Shown: one piece after another, positions 22,882-36,163 of the stretch
How positions within the stretch are numbered: position 1 is the first letter of the stretch
Layout: each line of letters starts with the position of its first letter
Assembly (NCBI GenBank): GCA_035235625.1
Contig: CP141140.1
Coordinates: 14,032,685 to 14,096,684 of the forward strand
Direction of reading: 5' to 3'
DNA length: 64,000 bases
Source: Saururus chinensis
Taxonomy: Eukaryota; Streptophyta; Magnoliopsida; Piperales; Saururaceae
Made by a program: the position numbers and the translations under genes
Notes under the pieces: model-generated
The model's input: only the letters and a program-made list of their open reading frames with translations
Told to the model about the DNA's origin: nothing
The model's database searches: none

Positions 22882-23826
22882 CTAGCTTTGCAAAATAGCA
22901 AACAATCATCTGCAAAAAACATATGGGACACCCTCGGTCCCCCTTGGAGGCACAAACCCCCATGATGGTGTTAGAAATCTCGACATCATTTATTAGGTAG
23001 GTAAGTGCCTCCAAGCAAATGAGGAAGAAGTAGGGGGGAAAGGGGTCTCTCTACCGCAACCCCTATGAAGGTTAGAAGGTAAAGAATTGGACACAATTGA
23101 AACAGAAGTCATTATCACATACACTCACTCGCTGTAGAACCTTGTCTTTAGCACCATTTTTTCAAGGAAAACCCATTCCACTCTGTCATACACCTTGCTC
23201 AAATCCAATTTCATAGTCATCCCCCCCTTATTTCCCCTTGTCTGCATCTTCATGGAATGGAGGAACTCAAAGGCAGCGAGCACATTGTCAGCAATCAAGT
23301 GCGTTGGGACAAAGGCACTTTGGCTTGCGGAGATAACGTGGGTTAATATAGATTTTAGCTTGTTTGCCAAAATTTTGGAGGCTAGCTCATAAATTATATT
23401 GCATAGGCTAATGGGGTAATAATCAGATAGTCTCCTTGGATTCTTCACCTTAGGGACAAGGACAATGTGGGTCTTGTTAATATCCGGCGGGAAGTGGCCA
23501 AACTTTAAAGCGTTAGTCATGCAAGTTGTGACCTCTTCCCCCACAACGTGTCAATGTTTTTGGTAAAATAAAGCAGGCAAACCATAAGGACAAGGAGCTT
23601 TGTAGGGTTCATCTGGGAGATGGCACGAAACACTTCCCTCATTGAAGAGTGAGCTTGAGGTTTATATTGTTAGTCACCAAACATCTAACTTTGTCGAAAA
23701 CTTCATCCACCCTCTCAGATTAGAAGAGATGAAATATCATTGAAATACGAGGAAAGCATCTCCTCAACTTTGCTAAGGAGATCATGCCACTGGCCATTGT
23801 TGCCTTCTAAATGGTGAATAAAGTAG

Positions 23827-23990
23827 TGGTTTTTATTAAATGGTGAAACCCACATCTAAGAAATAAGCTTATGATACTTTTTTAAATACCCAATTATTTA
23901 AATTAAGCAAAATGAAGCTATTAATATGTAACACACTTTTTTTACCCAATATACCTATTAATTTAAGATGAAAACAGTATCTATTTTGCT
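23827..23990. mobile_element. Stowaway-like MITE fragment
   Basis: The sequence closely parallels 32190-32380, sharing TTTTTATTRAATGGTG, ACCCACATCTAAGA and GAGCTATTAATATG-type motifs. The TA-flanked CTCCCTC termini are eroded. Confidence 0.5.
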
Positions 23991-24428
23991 TAGTAAACCC
24001 CTTGTCCCTTGTTGGAAGGCTGCATTAGAGGACTACTTGGCCTCCCACATAGAATATTCGTTACTTTTATATGGCCTACAATTATGATGATTCGATGTTG
24101 TGCTTTCTAGAGAGAAAAAAAAGAACTGGGGAAACACAAATATCGTGCTATAGTAAATTTAGCCATTTGAAACTATATTGTAAGGTAAACGTCTCTAATC
24201 CCACTGCCACTAGAACCCCCTCTCAGGTCATACCTGAGCAAGGAAGATGAACACAGTCATAAGAAAGAGGGTAAATTGCAAGAGTGGGATGTCAAGAATG
24301 ACTGCTCCCTACCATCACAAAGTAAGAGTGAACAAAGAGCTTGATGTAAAATATAGGCTAGGTTCAATTTATGATTTCATAAAAATAGGATATATTAGTT
24401 CAATAAAATAAAATAAATATTTTATTAT

Positions 24429-24550
24429 ATAGATTAAAGAATCTTCTCTCTGTCCTACATTAATAGTTATTTTTTGTTTTCTAAAATAAATTAGATTTAA
24501 TTTATTTTTAAAAACTAAATAAAACTATTAATTTATGACGAAGATAATAT
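24429..24550. mobile_element. Short Stowaway-like MITE fragment
   Basis: A foldback of about 110-120 bp. CTCTGTCCTACATTAATAGT at the left mirrors an ACTATTAATTTATGACG segment at the right. Confidence 0.5.
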
Positions 24551-24717
24551 ATTTATTTAAATAATTATACAATTACATTGTTTAAATTCAACTTAGAAAT
24601 CTATAAAACTCACTAGTTAAAAAAAAAGACTAGAAGTGCGGTGCAGGGTACAATGACATCGAAGACTACTATTACTATCAAACCTTGTAAGTTTTGAGGG
24701 AAGGATTCGGTAAATTA

Positions 24718-24916
24718 TACTTCCTCTGTCCTACATTAATAGCTTTATTTGGGTAAAAAATTTGTTTTATATTAATTGTTCTATTTTGTTTAATTTAAAT
24801 TATTGGGTATTTAAAAAAATAATCATAAACTTATTTTCACTTATCATAAATGTAAGTTTTACTATTTAATAAAAATTACTATTTTTTTAAAATGTAGCTA
24901 TCAAGAGGAAGAGGTA
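24718..24916. mobile_element. Stowaway-like MITE
   Basis: About 199 bp. The left end TACTTCCTCTGTCCTACATT is matched in reverse complement by the right end (TACCTCTTCCTCTTGATAGC). TA at each end fits the TA target preference of Tc1/mariner-derived Stowaway MITEs. Confidence 0.65.
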
Positions 24917-25130
24917 GATTTTTTAACCCCTGGCCCCTATTCAAATGGGTCTAAAATTTTTAAAATTTTAGCCCTTCCCTAGGACCCGGCCCAAATATTT
25001 TTGACCCTAACCTGCTGGCCCGGTCTCTAAAAGTTACATTGTCACTATTTTTTGAAGTTCATAGGCAATCAATCGAATATGAACTGTCCAAGCAGTAAAA
25101 AAAAAACGTGAATAAAAATGGGTTCAATAC

Positions 25131-25593
25131 AATGTTTTAAACCTCGAACCGAACCAAGTTCAACCGGCCCAGGTGTATAAGCTGATTCGGCCCAATTAAA
25201 ATCATAACTCATAAAGTGTAAAAATTTTTTTTGTTAGATGCAGGATTAAGCGGAACACACCCTATGATTTAGGGTAAGGCGCTAACCCCCTCTACCCTAT
25301 TAAGTTTGTGTGATATGTACCATTAATTAATACAATTAATAATTTTAATTAAAATTATGATTAAAAATTTTATGCAACAGGATTTGAAACGGACCCTACC
25401 CCATGACTTAATGGCGAGGCACTAACTATCTCTACTCACTATTTTTTTGTTATATCATAATACTAATTTATATATTTTATAAGTTTTAAAAATTTACTAT
25501 TTATGTTATCAATTGGATCAACTTAAGTTAACTTACGATTGAATATTAACGATTTATCCATGTGAAAGGCCGGGCCGGGTTTTAAAACAGGGA
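25131..25593. mobile_element. hAT-like non-autonomous element
   Basis: The left end AATGTTTTAAACC is mirrored by the right end GGTTTTAAAACAGGGA. CAATAC flanks both sides (25125-25130 and 25594-25599) and looks like most of an 8-bp target duplication. The subterminal sequence is CCGGCCC-rich and the interior is AT-rich without coding capacity. Confidence 0.62.
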
Positions 25594-25599
25594 CAATAC

Positions 25600-28500
25600 C
25601 ATATGCATCAATTGTTTGTCCCGACTCTCGTGAAAAAAAAAAGTTTGTCGCGATTCCTTCCGAGTTCATCGCTACAACAAGATGATCCAGCTGGATGTGT
25701 TCCCTGCTCCTTTTTTTTTAATCAGTCGAAGTCTCCGTGAAATGCTTTCGCTAACATTCGAAATTCCACTGAAATCAACGAAAAAGGCTAACAGAGAAAC
25801 GCCGTCCAAATTAACGCGGTCGCTGATTCGCTCGGATGCGTTGTCTGCATCATCCAACCTTGAACTTGAAGAAGCAATCTAATCGCGGGCCTCAGAGTCG
25901 TATTAACAAAAATGAAAAGATAGCAAAGGAATCCAAAGCCGCCACGCCGATTTCCGTACGTCTTTTAAATACAGCAGGGGGGCCCCACAAAAGAGGCTAA
26001 AACGTGTCCAACCACATCCTTGAGCCGTCAATTCTGCCGGCCACGACCTACCCATTTAAGATTGACGCGTCTCCTCGTCTCCCATTTCTAGGATTTCAAT
26101 TTGCCCCTGTTTTTCGCCCTGCGAAGTTTCGCAACAATCCGTTTTTCTTTTCATCTTCATTTTTAGTTGGATAATCTTCAAATATGTACTGATGTAGTGC
26201 CAAAAAATAAGACAATGTTGAGCGCAGTGAGCAACAAAATTTCCGGATCACGTTAATTTACTAATCCACTCTCGTGGCCGGTTTTTTTTTTACAAAAGTG
26301 AAGGATATTAACATCCAACCGACAAACCAATGTAACACGGCAGCCGCTACGTGTGGACTGCCGCGAAGCCAACTTGCCCCGCCGGGGCGGGCATTTAACC
26401 CGCACGTGACTGCTGCTTGTGCTCGCGGCCCGAGGAAGGCGGCAGCGCAAACAACGCGTGTCCCCGTGCCACGTTTGGCTCCTATGCTGGCGACGCATGG
26501 CCCCGGCCCTCGGTGCTGGCCGACGCAGGCGGCGTCGCGATGGGCGGAGCCTGTCGGGGACACCTTGGGGCGCGATTTTATCCTCATCCGTTGCCTTTAA
26601 TTGAGGGATTATAAAATGCTTTCTCATTTTGTTTTTACATTGTTGGCCCTACAAACGGTGGTGCTATATACAGTTAATTTTACCATGAGAAATTTTAGGA
26701 GACATCATTGCTCTTAAAAATTATTCAGTCAGAAAAATCAACGTTCTCGAACCAAATGGGTGCATACATTGGGCGTCTGCATGTGGCAAAGCTGATGGGC
26801 TTCGCCGTCTTTGACAGGAACCTGGCATATGTGCGACCACCGTGTACACGTGCAGAAATATACTAAGTTTTAGATATGGATTGTTTTAGTTATATTAATG
26901 AGTCAAATGAGCGTTTTGGAAAGAGGGGGCCCCTCCTCCCCAACTTCAAAACGAAGCAATATGCCGCCCAACCCGAAAAGATTCTCGCGTGCACTTGACC
27001 GAGTTAATAATTTGGACCGAGGAGATTGATGAACCAACTGGCGCCTAGCACGTGTCCTGTGCCATAGCAAAAGGCCGCGTGGTCATGTGGCGCATTATTG
27101 GAGGTTGAGAAAGTTGTTTATGACCCACCCCATGATAAAAGATGATTAATCATAAACAACTTACCGCTAAACATCTGCTTGTGGCCATTGTTTTAATTTA
27201 AAGCTCATGAGAGTATTCCAAAAAAAATAAAAGGTCGTACAAATGCAGTTAATTTCGATAGGTGGATGTTTTCAACCCAATAAAAAGTAATTCCACATGG
27301 TCAACAACAAGGCCTGTATTTAAGATTTAAACTGTTTAACGTCCAGTACACTACGGCAGAATTTAGCTCAGCTGTCGACCCGGTCCATTTAGACACTTAC
27401 GTACGGTGCTCAAAATATCTGTAGGGGTCTTTTTTACCCGATCTGATCGAACATAAAACATGTAGGGTGGCGACGTCCTACCGGTGTGTGAGATGCACAC
27501 ACTGAGGGTACAGGTGGTTTGGCTGTCGCGTGGCTAACATCTTTGTCAGATGGGTCAAGCCATTTAATCTTTGTGGATGAAAAAGTCATCTCGTGCTTGG
27601 GTTCGGTTGGATCAAAGCGGGATCAATTTGGGGACATATATATTTTAAAATAACAAGGAGACCGGCGATATATGGCAGCAAAATATTTGCATCCATTCGG
27701 GTTAGCCATTAAGAGTCGAGTTTGGAGATGTAGTCAACATTGTAATCGTGATCAATTAACGGTTCAATATGTAGTGCTTTCCGCATAATCAATACTGCTG
27801 ATTCATGGCCACACAAAAATTTTCTTCACCAACCTTGTTTAAGTGATGATTTATATGATATTTGAGGCGAATTTCGTGTCTTAGCCTTCGGCAATGGCTG
27901 ACAGAGTTGTCGAAGGGACTCCACTGTGGCCGGGCGTGTGTAAGCTGACATTAATGGAGGAGGTGTGATTTGATCCTGATTCAGACGGTACAGACTGGCA
28001 GGATGCCAATCAGTTGGGTGACACAATCATATCGAATATTGTACACCTATTGGGTGGAAGCTCAAAATTTACACTTGCCATCATCCATCCATAATCCATG
28101 AGCACTTCGTACTAACTGCTTGGCTCAGCGATTCATCCTTTCGTGAGTTCTGATTGAGGTTTGGACTGGGAAGATAAGATGGCACTCGTATGTCTCATTC
28201 AAGGAACGCATTGCCCAAGAGAAAATAACAAAGAAGAATGTGATTAAAAAAAAGAAAACAAAGGAGTTTTTCTTGATCGAAAACAACATTTACCGGAAGC
28301 TGGGATGGAATTTTCAATATTATCCGCTAGCAGCGAGTTGCTTCGAACGGTTATCTGTAGCCGCAATCTGACTGTAGCTTTCAGTCCTTGGTGACGGCGC
28401 CAGTTTTTTTGACAAAACACGGCTCTGGCCCACACTGGGGGTCCCACTTGCCACTTTTGGGATTGGACGGCTGAGATGTGGGATATCAGTGGATACGTCA

Positions 28501-30819
28501 TTCCACCTACCAAGAGAAGAACGCATCCACGCACAGTCCACACAAACAGCTGGGACTTTAAGCCTGTCAACTGTGGGTCTGTGACAGCAAAAGTCAAGGC
28601 TGGAGAGGAACTCTTGGGCTCCACCCATGCGGGGCCAGGGGCCTGACGTGATTAGGCCACCAAAGTGTTCGAAAAATGTCGCAGTCCAACGTGCCTAACC
28701 TCAATGAACCAGCCAGAGTGGACGGTTAATGAAGTTTACACATGCTGAACTCTAATCCCTTCCCCCTTGTAGTCAATTAGCTGAGCTCATGATAATGACG
28801 TTACACTGTTGGCCAGACTGTGATAGAAGAAAAGGTATATATGAGGAAGGGGGAGGAAAATAAAGAGAGAGAAGAGTAATTAAAAGGACAAAGGAGGAGA
28901 GAATCTTTCAGTGCTATGATAAAAACATCCAGCACTCCAGCTTGATCTAACAGCTAAATTACCATCTCGCATACACTGAACACAGCATATTGGCGACCCT
29001 TTTTGGCATAGACAGATTGAAGACGAAAGTAGTTAAGGTTTCCACCTTAGCTAGTGGACCCCGGGAGAGAAGTGATTCCCCAACTTCCCCACCCCTAATC
29101 AAGTGGGTTCCACCTTTCTGCGTGTGGAGATTACGCGTCAAAGGTGGGATTATGAAGAACGGCAAAATTCTTTCCCACCTCCTCTGAAAAGTGATTTGTT
29201 TAGCACATATTGTGCTTATTCCCCGCTGTCACCTCCTAATTGCTTTGGGAATTTTAACACGCTTTGATCTCTCTCCCCCCCCCCTTGGGACAGCATTAAG
29301 AGAAGAAGAGAAAGAAGCAAGGCCTTCAACTAGGCCACGTCGGCCATCAAAGTACCTTTTATCCCGTGGTGGGCCGCCGGCAGAAACAGAGTTTTGGACG
29401 TCTGCTTGGTTCACATTTGTCGTGTCTTAATCGGATTGCAAATCATGCCGTCCAGTCAGAAATCCACCAAATCGGGTTGGATTAGTACGTGAAAAGAAGC
29501 ATAGAAAGAGCGACCCGAAAGACGGGACCCGCCATTTATGCGAATAAATGAAAGGGCTAATGTGTGAAAGTGACGAGGTTTTACTTCTTGCCTTTCGCCC
29601 CCACCGTGCGCGTAAGCATTTATTCTCCTCCAGAATTTTCTACGCTTGCAGAAGACTTGTTTTGTGGAGTAAGAACCACGATGGAACCGATCGAGTTGCA
29701 TGCATGAAGAAGAAACCATAAATCTTTGAGATATATTTAACGTGCTTTGCACACGCTGCCTTACTTAAAACAGATTAATCTCTCACCACTTAAGACGGGT
29801 GAAGCCTTATCTTTTACCCAAAGTCATACTTTCATATCTATCGCATTTCATAGATTAAGAGCCTTTTACGTGATTATTCTGACTGTTTCAGGAAGAGTGA
29901 GGATTGTTTAACATGTCGACATCAATGCAAAAAACACGTGAATGCGAACTGAAAGTTTCAATAAAATCCAAGACACTGAACATCTTCTGTATTTCTGCTA
30001 CAATATTCTGTATTTTTCTATTTCCAGATTTTTAAGTATCTATATGCCGAAACTGGAAAATCATACCTGCAAAAGAATTGAACAATGTTAAAGTTCACAT
30101 GGGCTTACTTATTTAGACCAATTAAAACTCGAATGTGAGTTTTTTATATGTATTTTTTATGTAGAAATATCATTTTCCATGTTAAACATGTGCATAATAA
30201 GACTTGCCTAGAACATGTATAGGAGTAGGAACAGTTATATTATCTGGGCTCATATAATCTGACGGTTGCCATGCAACATGCGGACGTTATGACAGGTTTT
30301 TTAAAACACATTTATTTTTGTTAAAAAATACTATAATTTTAAATTAGTTTAACTTCTTACTATATTTGTAATGATCTGGCCAGAAACCAAATATATGCCA
30401 TCATATGGTTTCGCACTATAGCCTTGGGGCAGGTTCATCTCTAGCTAGGGCGCTATGTTAGGATACTTAGTTGGCCAACTTATTGTTTGGACTTTTAGGC
30501 GTGGCATTTCACTCAGGCCTCACTAACTAGGTCAGCTATTTGCGTGAATTACATCCATAATTTTTCAGATTTCGTGATGGACAAAGAGGCTAGGGTTGAT
30601 TCGACCGGGGCGAGGGGCGAATTGGTCCCCGTTGATTTCATGTTTGGAAGATGGGAACCAAAAGGAAATATGTGCAAGCGGGGAGGATGGCACTTCTAGA
30701 CAAAGGGTGTCCATGGACCCTAAATAACCATGAGCCCAATAGTTAGGAGTGTGGCTTGATTTAAATGGGCCAAATTTTGCAGTCTGTGCTGTTTTGAGAA
30801 CCCAAGAAACTAACCCACT
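25600..30819. other. Gene-poor intergenic stretch
   Basis: No gene is recognised. 26330-26580 is a GC-rich, CpG-rich island without a supported reading frame. At about 28832 a TATATATGAGG motif precedes GA-rich sequence, which looks like a plant core promoter, but no coding exon follows, so any transcript would be non-coding or mis-read. Short frames at 25682-25882 and 28244-28624 resemble nothing I know. Confidence 0.45.
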
Positions 30820-30827
30820 ATATTAGT

Positions 30828-31390
30828 ATGAATTTTGACAGTATAATCCATGAGGCCACTAGGATCAAACACTCCGCTTGCAAAGTCTGTCACAATGTGG
30901 TTGACACCCATGACAATCTCGTAAGAAGAATGAACAGCGTCCCCCTTGTTTGCCCACTTTGTGGGGTTGAACATGAAAGTTGTAATCACCTCTTTCGCAA
31001 TTGTAGCTTATTTGAAACCATGTGGCTCCTGGCCCTCCTGGTCACGGGAGGCCATGCCAATGCCCTCCCACATACCACAATTAACATTCTTAATTTTCAG
31101 TCATGCCAGGTCCATCGGCAAAGCGGAGCGCACACAACTTTCGACGGCGAACACTATGTGGATCATCTAGAATACCCGTAATTCATAATTTTTGAACTCA
31201 CCTTGGTCATTTTCCGGCCACAGCCGCCAATGCATCGGCAACTCCTCAGCCTTTTGGCCGAAGTTGAAGGTGTTCACATGGCTCATGCCTTGGAGATTCG
31301 GAAGGTGCAAATTTGAGGCTACTCGAATCTGTTTATCTCCATCAATATTGACATCCCCTAACGAATTGAATTTATTATCCATCAGATCAT
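30828..31390 (+). mobile_element. LINE fragment with zf-RVT zinc-binding domain
   Basis: The plus strand encodes a C-terminal LINE segment with a cysteine/histidine cluster (CPLCGVEHESCNHLFRNCS, then W), the plant zf-RVT signature usually found between RT and RNase H. A WPKLKVFTWLM-like segment at about 31250-31290 resembles the stretch normally just before that domain, so the piece looks rearranged. No RT core is present, and the fragment is short and broken. Confidence 0.6.
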
Positions 31391-31550
31391 TCTAGCTCTG
31401 GGCCAATTTTACGAGATTGCTACATCCCACACATACCAGGAAGTAAACTGTGTCGCTGACTTAGCTGGCAAACTTCTTCGTTGATTCTTTTTCCTGTCGT
31501 TGTCGTTGAGAAATTATTCAGTGTGCGTCGCACACCCCATTGTTGCCATC

Positions 31551-31732
31551 GAAAAATTATTCAGTGTGCGTCGCACACCCCGTTGGCCGTGTATTTCACC
31601 ATTCAACGTATAACTAATCAGCATAGTTATGGAATATCAGGGCAGCAAGCGGTTATAAATGATGATGAGTCGTTTTGTAAATGATGAAATACACAGCCAA
31701 CAAGGTATGCAACGCACACTCAAAAATTTCTC
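31551..31732. mobile_element. Mutator-like MITE with 9-bp target duplication
   Basis: 182 bp with terminal inverted repeats of about 55 bp at roughly 80% identity. The left starts GAAAAATTATTCAGTGTGCG; the right, reverse-complemented, starts GAGAAATTTTTGAGTGTGCG. A perfect 9-bp direct duplication GTTGCCATC flanks it (31542-31550 and 31733-31741), which is diagnostic of Mutator superfamily insertion. There is no coding capacity. A second partial copy of the left end lies at 31508-31541, directly outside the target duplication. Confidence 0.85.
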
Positions 31733-32174
31733 GTTGCCATCTGTCTATCTGCACCCCGCACTGCCCATTGCCCCTTTTTTTCTATAACCTCGTTATGAAT
31801 TGAACCTAAATGCCAGTAACCTTCATATATTAAACTATTTACCACTTTTTCATCTTATATTAAGTGTTTTATTTAATTTTTTCAAATGAGCTAAAATTAG
31901 TGTTTTATTTAATTTAAGTAGAAGAAATGATTTGTAACTTTATAAGAACTCATTCTATAAGAGTTAGGCTATTTACGTCCTTACAGCCAGATAACATTAA
32001 TAATATGCATAAAACAAAAAAAAAATTGTTGAATTGTACTCCTTTCATCTCATATTAATAACTTCATTTGAACTAATAGCCCCACTTGCCCAATTTAACT
32101 AGTCGTGTACTTAGGGTCTTTGGCAACAAATTTCCACCGGATTGCAATAGTAGATTTGGCAGGCCAAATCACGT

Positions 32175-32384
32175 TTGGATTTTCTGTCCCTTATTAATAG
32201 TTACCATTGGTAAAAATTAGTTTTTATTGAATGGTGGGACCCACATCTAAGAGAAGAGCAAGCAAGCTTATGTTAATCTTTTTTAAGTACCAAACCACTT
32301 AAATTGAACAAAATAGAGCTATTAATATGGAACAAATTTTTTTGTCAAATAGATATATTAATTTAGGAAGGAAAGAGTATTATT
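32175..32384. mobile_element. Stowaway-like MITE, degenerate
   Basis: The left TTCTGTCCCTTATTAATAG is weakly mirrored by the right end ATTAATTTAGGAAGGAAAGAG. The interior matches the fragment at 23827-23990. Further pieces of the same family lie at about 31840-31925 and 32036-32095. Confidence 0.5.
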
Positions 32385-32727
32385 TTTTCAAATAGAACTA
32401 TTAATACAGGTTCATATAACACTTTCTTTCCTTTCATTCTCAATAAAATTTTCAATTATTTACAAATCAAGCTTCCTAGAGTTTTATGCTGCATCATTTA
32501 TCATCAAAAGAAGTGAAGAAAATAACATTAGGTTTTATGGCAAATGAGTGCTATCAACTTGAAGCAGGCTAAGCATACATGTTTTTTTTTTATTTTCTTG
32601 GTTTTACAAAACGATTTGCTTAGAAAGTGTATGAAAAGTTCTTCTCTCTTTACTATCCGCCAGTTTAAATTAGATAGTTGTATTTTGTTTCTAATTGTGC
32701 AATAAAATCACAATGTGAAGGCTAATG

Positions 32728-35700
32728 TGTAATATCCTGGATCTTTTTAGGTTTCAAAAATTAAATATGTGGAAAGTAGGTTGTTTGACCCATTGACATT
32801 CTTAGTAAAATAACTTCCTCCCTAGATATAATTATAGCTTAAACCTATACGGTTAGAAAGTAGACAGAAAAAGCATTGAAACTCCACCAAGAATGCGCGA
32901 ATCGGTGTCTAGATGAGGGATATACGACTGTTTAAAGTTGAATATATCATATAGGGCCCGTTTACCCGATTTAAACGTGTATTTGGACCGTCTAAATCAT
33001 TTTGCGGGCCCTGTTATTTATAATTCTGAAATTAATTTTTAATGGTCCAATTAGGTGGCCTAATTGAGGATGATTGACCCAACTTCTAAGGGGATTAGGA
33101 ACCCTAATCCTTATTCTTATAAAAAGGCTTTTGAGGACACAATTAAGGGGTCTTGGCTGATGGGGGACAGAAGGCGAACGGCAAAGCTCCGGCGAGACTC
33201 CGGTGGCGGTGGATTGACAACAAATCGGCGATTAAGGTAGGATCGTTGTCGTTGTCTTCCCGTGTAAATTAACGAATGATTTATTAAATAAATTTGAATG
33301 AAAATTAGATCTCTCCACCATGTAATTTACATTACCATTGATTACAGAAATCACTATTCTATAATTTTGTTGAACACTCTTCTGTTGTTCTATAATTTCG
33401 TTGGGCACTCTTGTGCTGTTCTGTAATTTCATTCAAACAATACATCTTTTTTTATAGATTTTCTAATTCTACTAGCCGGCTACCGATTAACGAGGGCCGA
33501 CTGGCTAGTCATCAACAAATGGCGGCTTCTTGCAGACCGGGCTCTGGAACGCAGCCACCGCTGAACAATCCACTGGATTGGTGCAAAGGAAAATAAAAAA
33601 TGAAACAAAAACAAAACACGAGGGCGCTATTCCTCCGGCTGTCGACGATCTGTGACTCGACTTCGCCTCCCAGAACTGCCATGCAATAGCGGAAGGGTTG
33701 GGCCAGTCCCTCGCCTGGCCGACACGGGCGGCTAGTTGCCATCGTGATTAGTTGAAAAAATGTAGCAGTTTTGGCCACCAGCCTGCCTTCGGACGACGGC
33801 GGGACCGACCCTGTCGGTTCGGCCTTGCTCTGGCGGTCTGGAGGCACTGGGTTGCCCACCCCTCCGCCGCGATAGGGGGGTGGCACCGCCATAGGCTGAA
33901 CAGCCTCTAGATGGTCGCAAGGAAGACCACTACTCCCTGGACCGGGTCGAGTAATCCTCCCCGATCCGGTCCCGAAAAAAAAAACTTACTTACACTCTAA
34001 TTAATTCTGGTTGGTTCATTGAGTTAGAGTAGTCAGAAAAATTTGGAAAATATTATGAATGTCCTTGAGCGTATGCCGGGTGTCCGTACCAAAATTTAGA
34101 ATGGGGAAAAATCCCAAAAGCTTTTATATTACCAATTTACCCTTGTGAATTGATGCGTAGAATAATAATTATTGACTAGACTTAAGGGCTCCGGTTCAGA
34201 GGCTTATGAGTGGATTTAAAATTTTAGAAAAATCTAAGTAAGATTTGAGAAAAATCTAAGTAAGATTCTAGTGAGTATCCTAAATTGGGACCAATCTACA
34301 AGGTCGGGAAAAATCCCATTAAGTTGATAATTGACTATTTTATGCCTAAGGTTAAGGTAAATTGATTAATTGAATCGGGGTCGGTTCAAGGGGTTACGAC
34401 TCCGTTAAACAGCAAGAAAGTTACCTCGAGTTCATAACATCAATGTGTAACCCTGAGATTATTTTTGGACCCATAGAGGTTCATGGAGGCCTTGAACAAA
34501 AAGATAGAAATACCCTCATGAGCGTACCATCCCGCGTTCGCGTAAATAAAATTGATGGGCCAATGTGATACTGAAACCTTTTGAGAGGTTAAGACTTACC
34601 AAGAGTAGAGAGGACCATATCCAATGTTAGATAATTACTTTAATGCCTTTAGGTACATTATGACCAACTATCATAAATATTTAATAAGTTAACCCAAGGA
34701 GGGTTAGGGCACGAGAGCTCGAACAATTATAATATCATTATTGAATTTAATTATCGATATTATGATTTGTTTAGACCTATGTAGTTTTGATAGTTTATTT
34801 TGTTTATTAGTTCGATATTTACTTTTGATGTTGTGATAGTAACTTATCACTAGCTTAAGATTATTGAAAGATTAATTAATGGGGTGGTTAGCTTTGGATT
34901 GGGCAAGAACACTTAATAAAAAAAAAGACAAAAATTCCTTAGAGGGGTATGGGAGTAGTTTATAGCGTAAACAAAGCCTTTGACCTGACGATTTGCCTTG
35001 GTTGATGAACTAATAGTAGTTTCGAGTTTTAAACCCTAGTATAGAAGGGACTAATAGGGTTTGGGATAGTAATTCGAAATCCTGTTTTATTGTTAAACTA
35101 GATAGGGTTCAGAATGGTTTTCTGAGTTTTAGCTTTATTGAGGAGCTGCTAATTTGACCATGTAATTCCATCTCCCCATTGGAAGGAGCTTTGCGTGAGC
35201 TGGACTCACCATAGATCTATTGAGGATCTTTTAGTTTACACGCGTTTGGATTAGTTGACATCCTCCTTTATTGGCTTTTCTCGCCACTTCTGTTTAGGTG
35301 TAGTTGTAGTTCATGGCATTCCACTTCGGTCACGTCCTTCGTGGGCTAGAAGGGGTGATGGTACTTCCTATTGGATTCTAGGGCCTAGTGGATTCTAGGG
35401 TGTTTCGTCATTGATTTACCTTTGAGGGTGGTCTATGGTAAGTTTATCATTTGTTACTTAGGTTGACATCTAATAAGTCTGTATGTCATTTGGATTACAC
35501 GAGGATATTAATTATCAAACAATGGTTCGAGAGATAATTAATAACATTGTTTGATATTGCTTGTTTAATTAGAATAAGTGGAATGATTAAATGAGTTATA
35601 TAAAATGTAGGATGCTTAAAAATACTTAAGCATTACATGTGTGATGATATGATTCTTAGTATAGTGTAGTTTTAGGCAGAACTATGTCTAGATCCAATCT

Positions 35701-36163
35701 TCTTGGAAACATTAGAGATGTCGTCTGATGAGTACGTAGGCAACTAACATCGAGTGATGTTGACCCGATCCGAAAAATATTAAATTTTACTTTTGTTCTT
35801 TTGAGAAGCTCTTCCAAAGGGAGGAGATGTTTGGTTGTTGTTTGGTTTTGTTTGTTTGCAGATTCTTTAGATAGAGACGTTGCGAGATTAGGATGTTGGT
35901 GGGCGTTTGAGGACTACATTACATTAGTGGGATCTAGTAATTGAGCTGGCGTGAGAGCCAACTTTACTTGGTTGTTTATTTTTCGGACAGATGACATACT
36001 TATACTTAGAGGGTTAACCTGCTATTTATCAAAATTTGACACGTGTAATAATATCATATATTTTTATATTCATATTTTTGAACCCCAGTTATGACAACTT
36101 GGTTATTTTAGTCAATTGATTTGATTTGATTTAATTTAAAGAAGAAAAAAAATTGTCGTGATT
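32728..36163 (+). mobile_element. Large solo LTR, copy A (fossil)
   Basis: It begins TGTAATATCCTGG and lacks gag or pol. It is homologous, with the same order of blocks, to the LTR at 37341-44426 read on the opposite strand. Shared blocks include TATAGGGCCCRTTTACCCG (about 32953 here, about 44203 there) and the ACGTAGGCAACTAACATC block (about 35734 here, about 37770 there). The right end is eroded near 36160 and no target duplication could be confirmed. It looks older and more worn than copy B. Confidence 0.65.

Larger units (their letters stand above)
18050..23826 (-). mobile_element. L1-type LINE, 5'-truncated and split by a solo LTR
   Basis: The LINE runs right to left. At 23125-23544 lies the N-terminal half of the reverse transcriptase (GHFPPDINKTHIVLVPK, DYYPISLCN, then a KLDLSK-type segment). 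The catalytic FFADD motif lies near 22920. At 19457-19810 is the C-terminal RT part (GQKLNKEK, DKYLGLPSF). At 18050-18695 is a plant-type RNase H domain (AQDIEVLATSLVISLALKKG, FEGDSLNIIKALQDN). No endonuclease domain is seen, so the element is 5'-truncated. The frame is broken by stops and shifts, for example an in-frame stop in the segment just downstream of the insertion at 19867 and frame changes across 18100-18300. The coding text on the two sides of 19868-22881 joins as one RT region, so that block is a later insertion. Confidence 0.82.

Noticed and set aside
26253-26627. Overlapping 100-125 codon frames on both strands
   Set aside because: Open frames in several phases reflect the high GC content. 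No domain is seen and there is no promoter or splice support.
28244-28628. Two overlapping minus-strand frames of 102 and 126 codons
   Set aside because: No recognisable family, no clear start context, and two frames open over the same bases.
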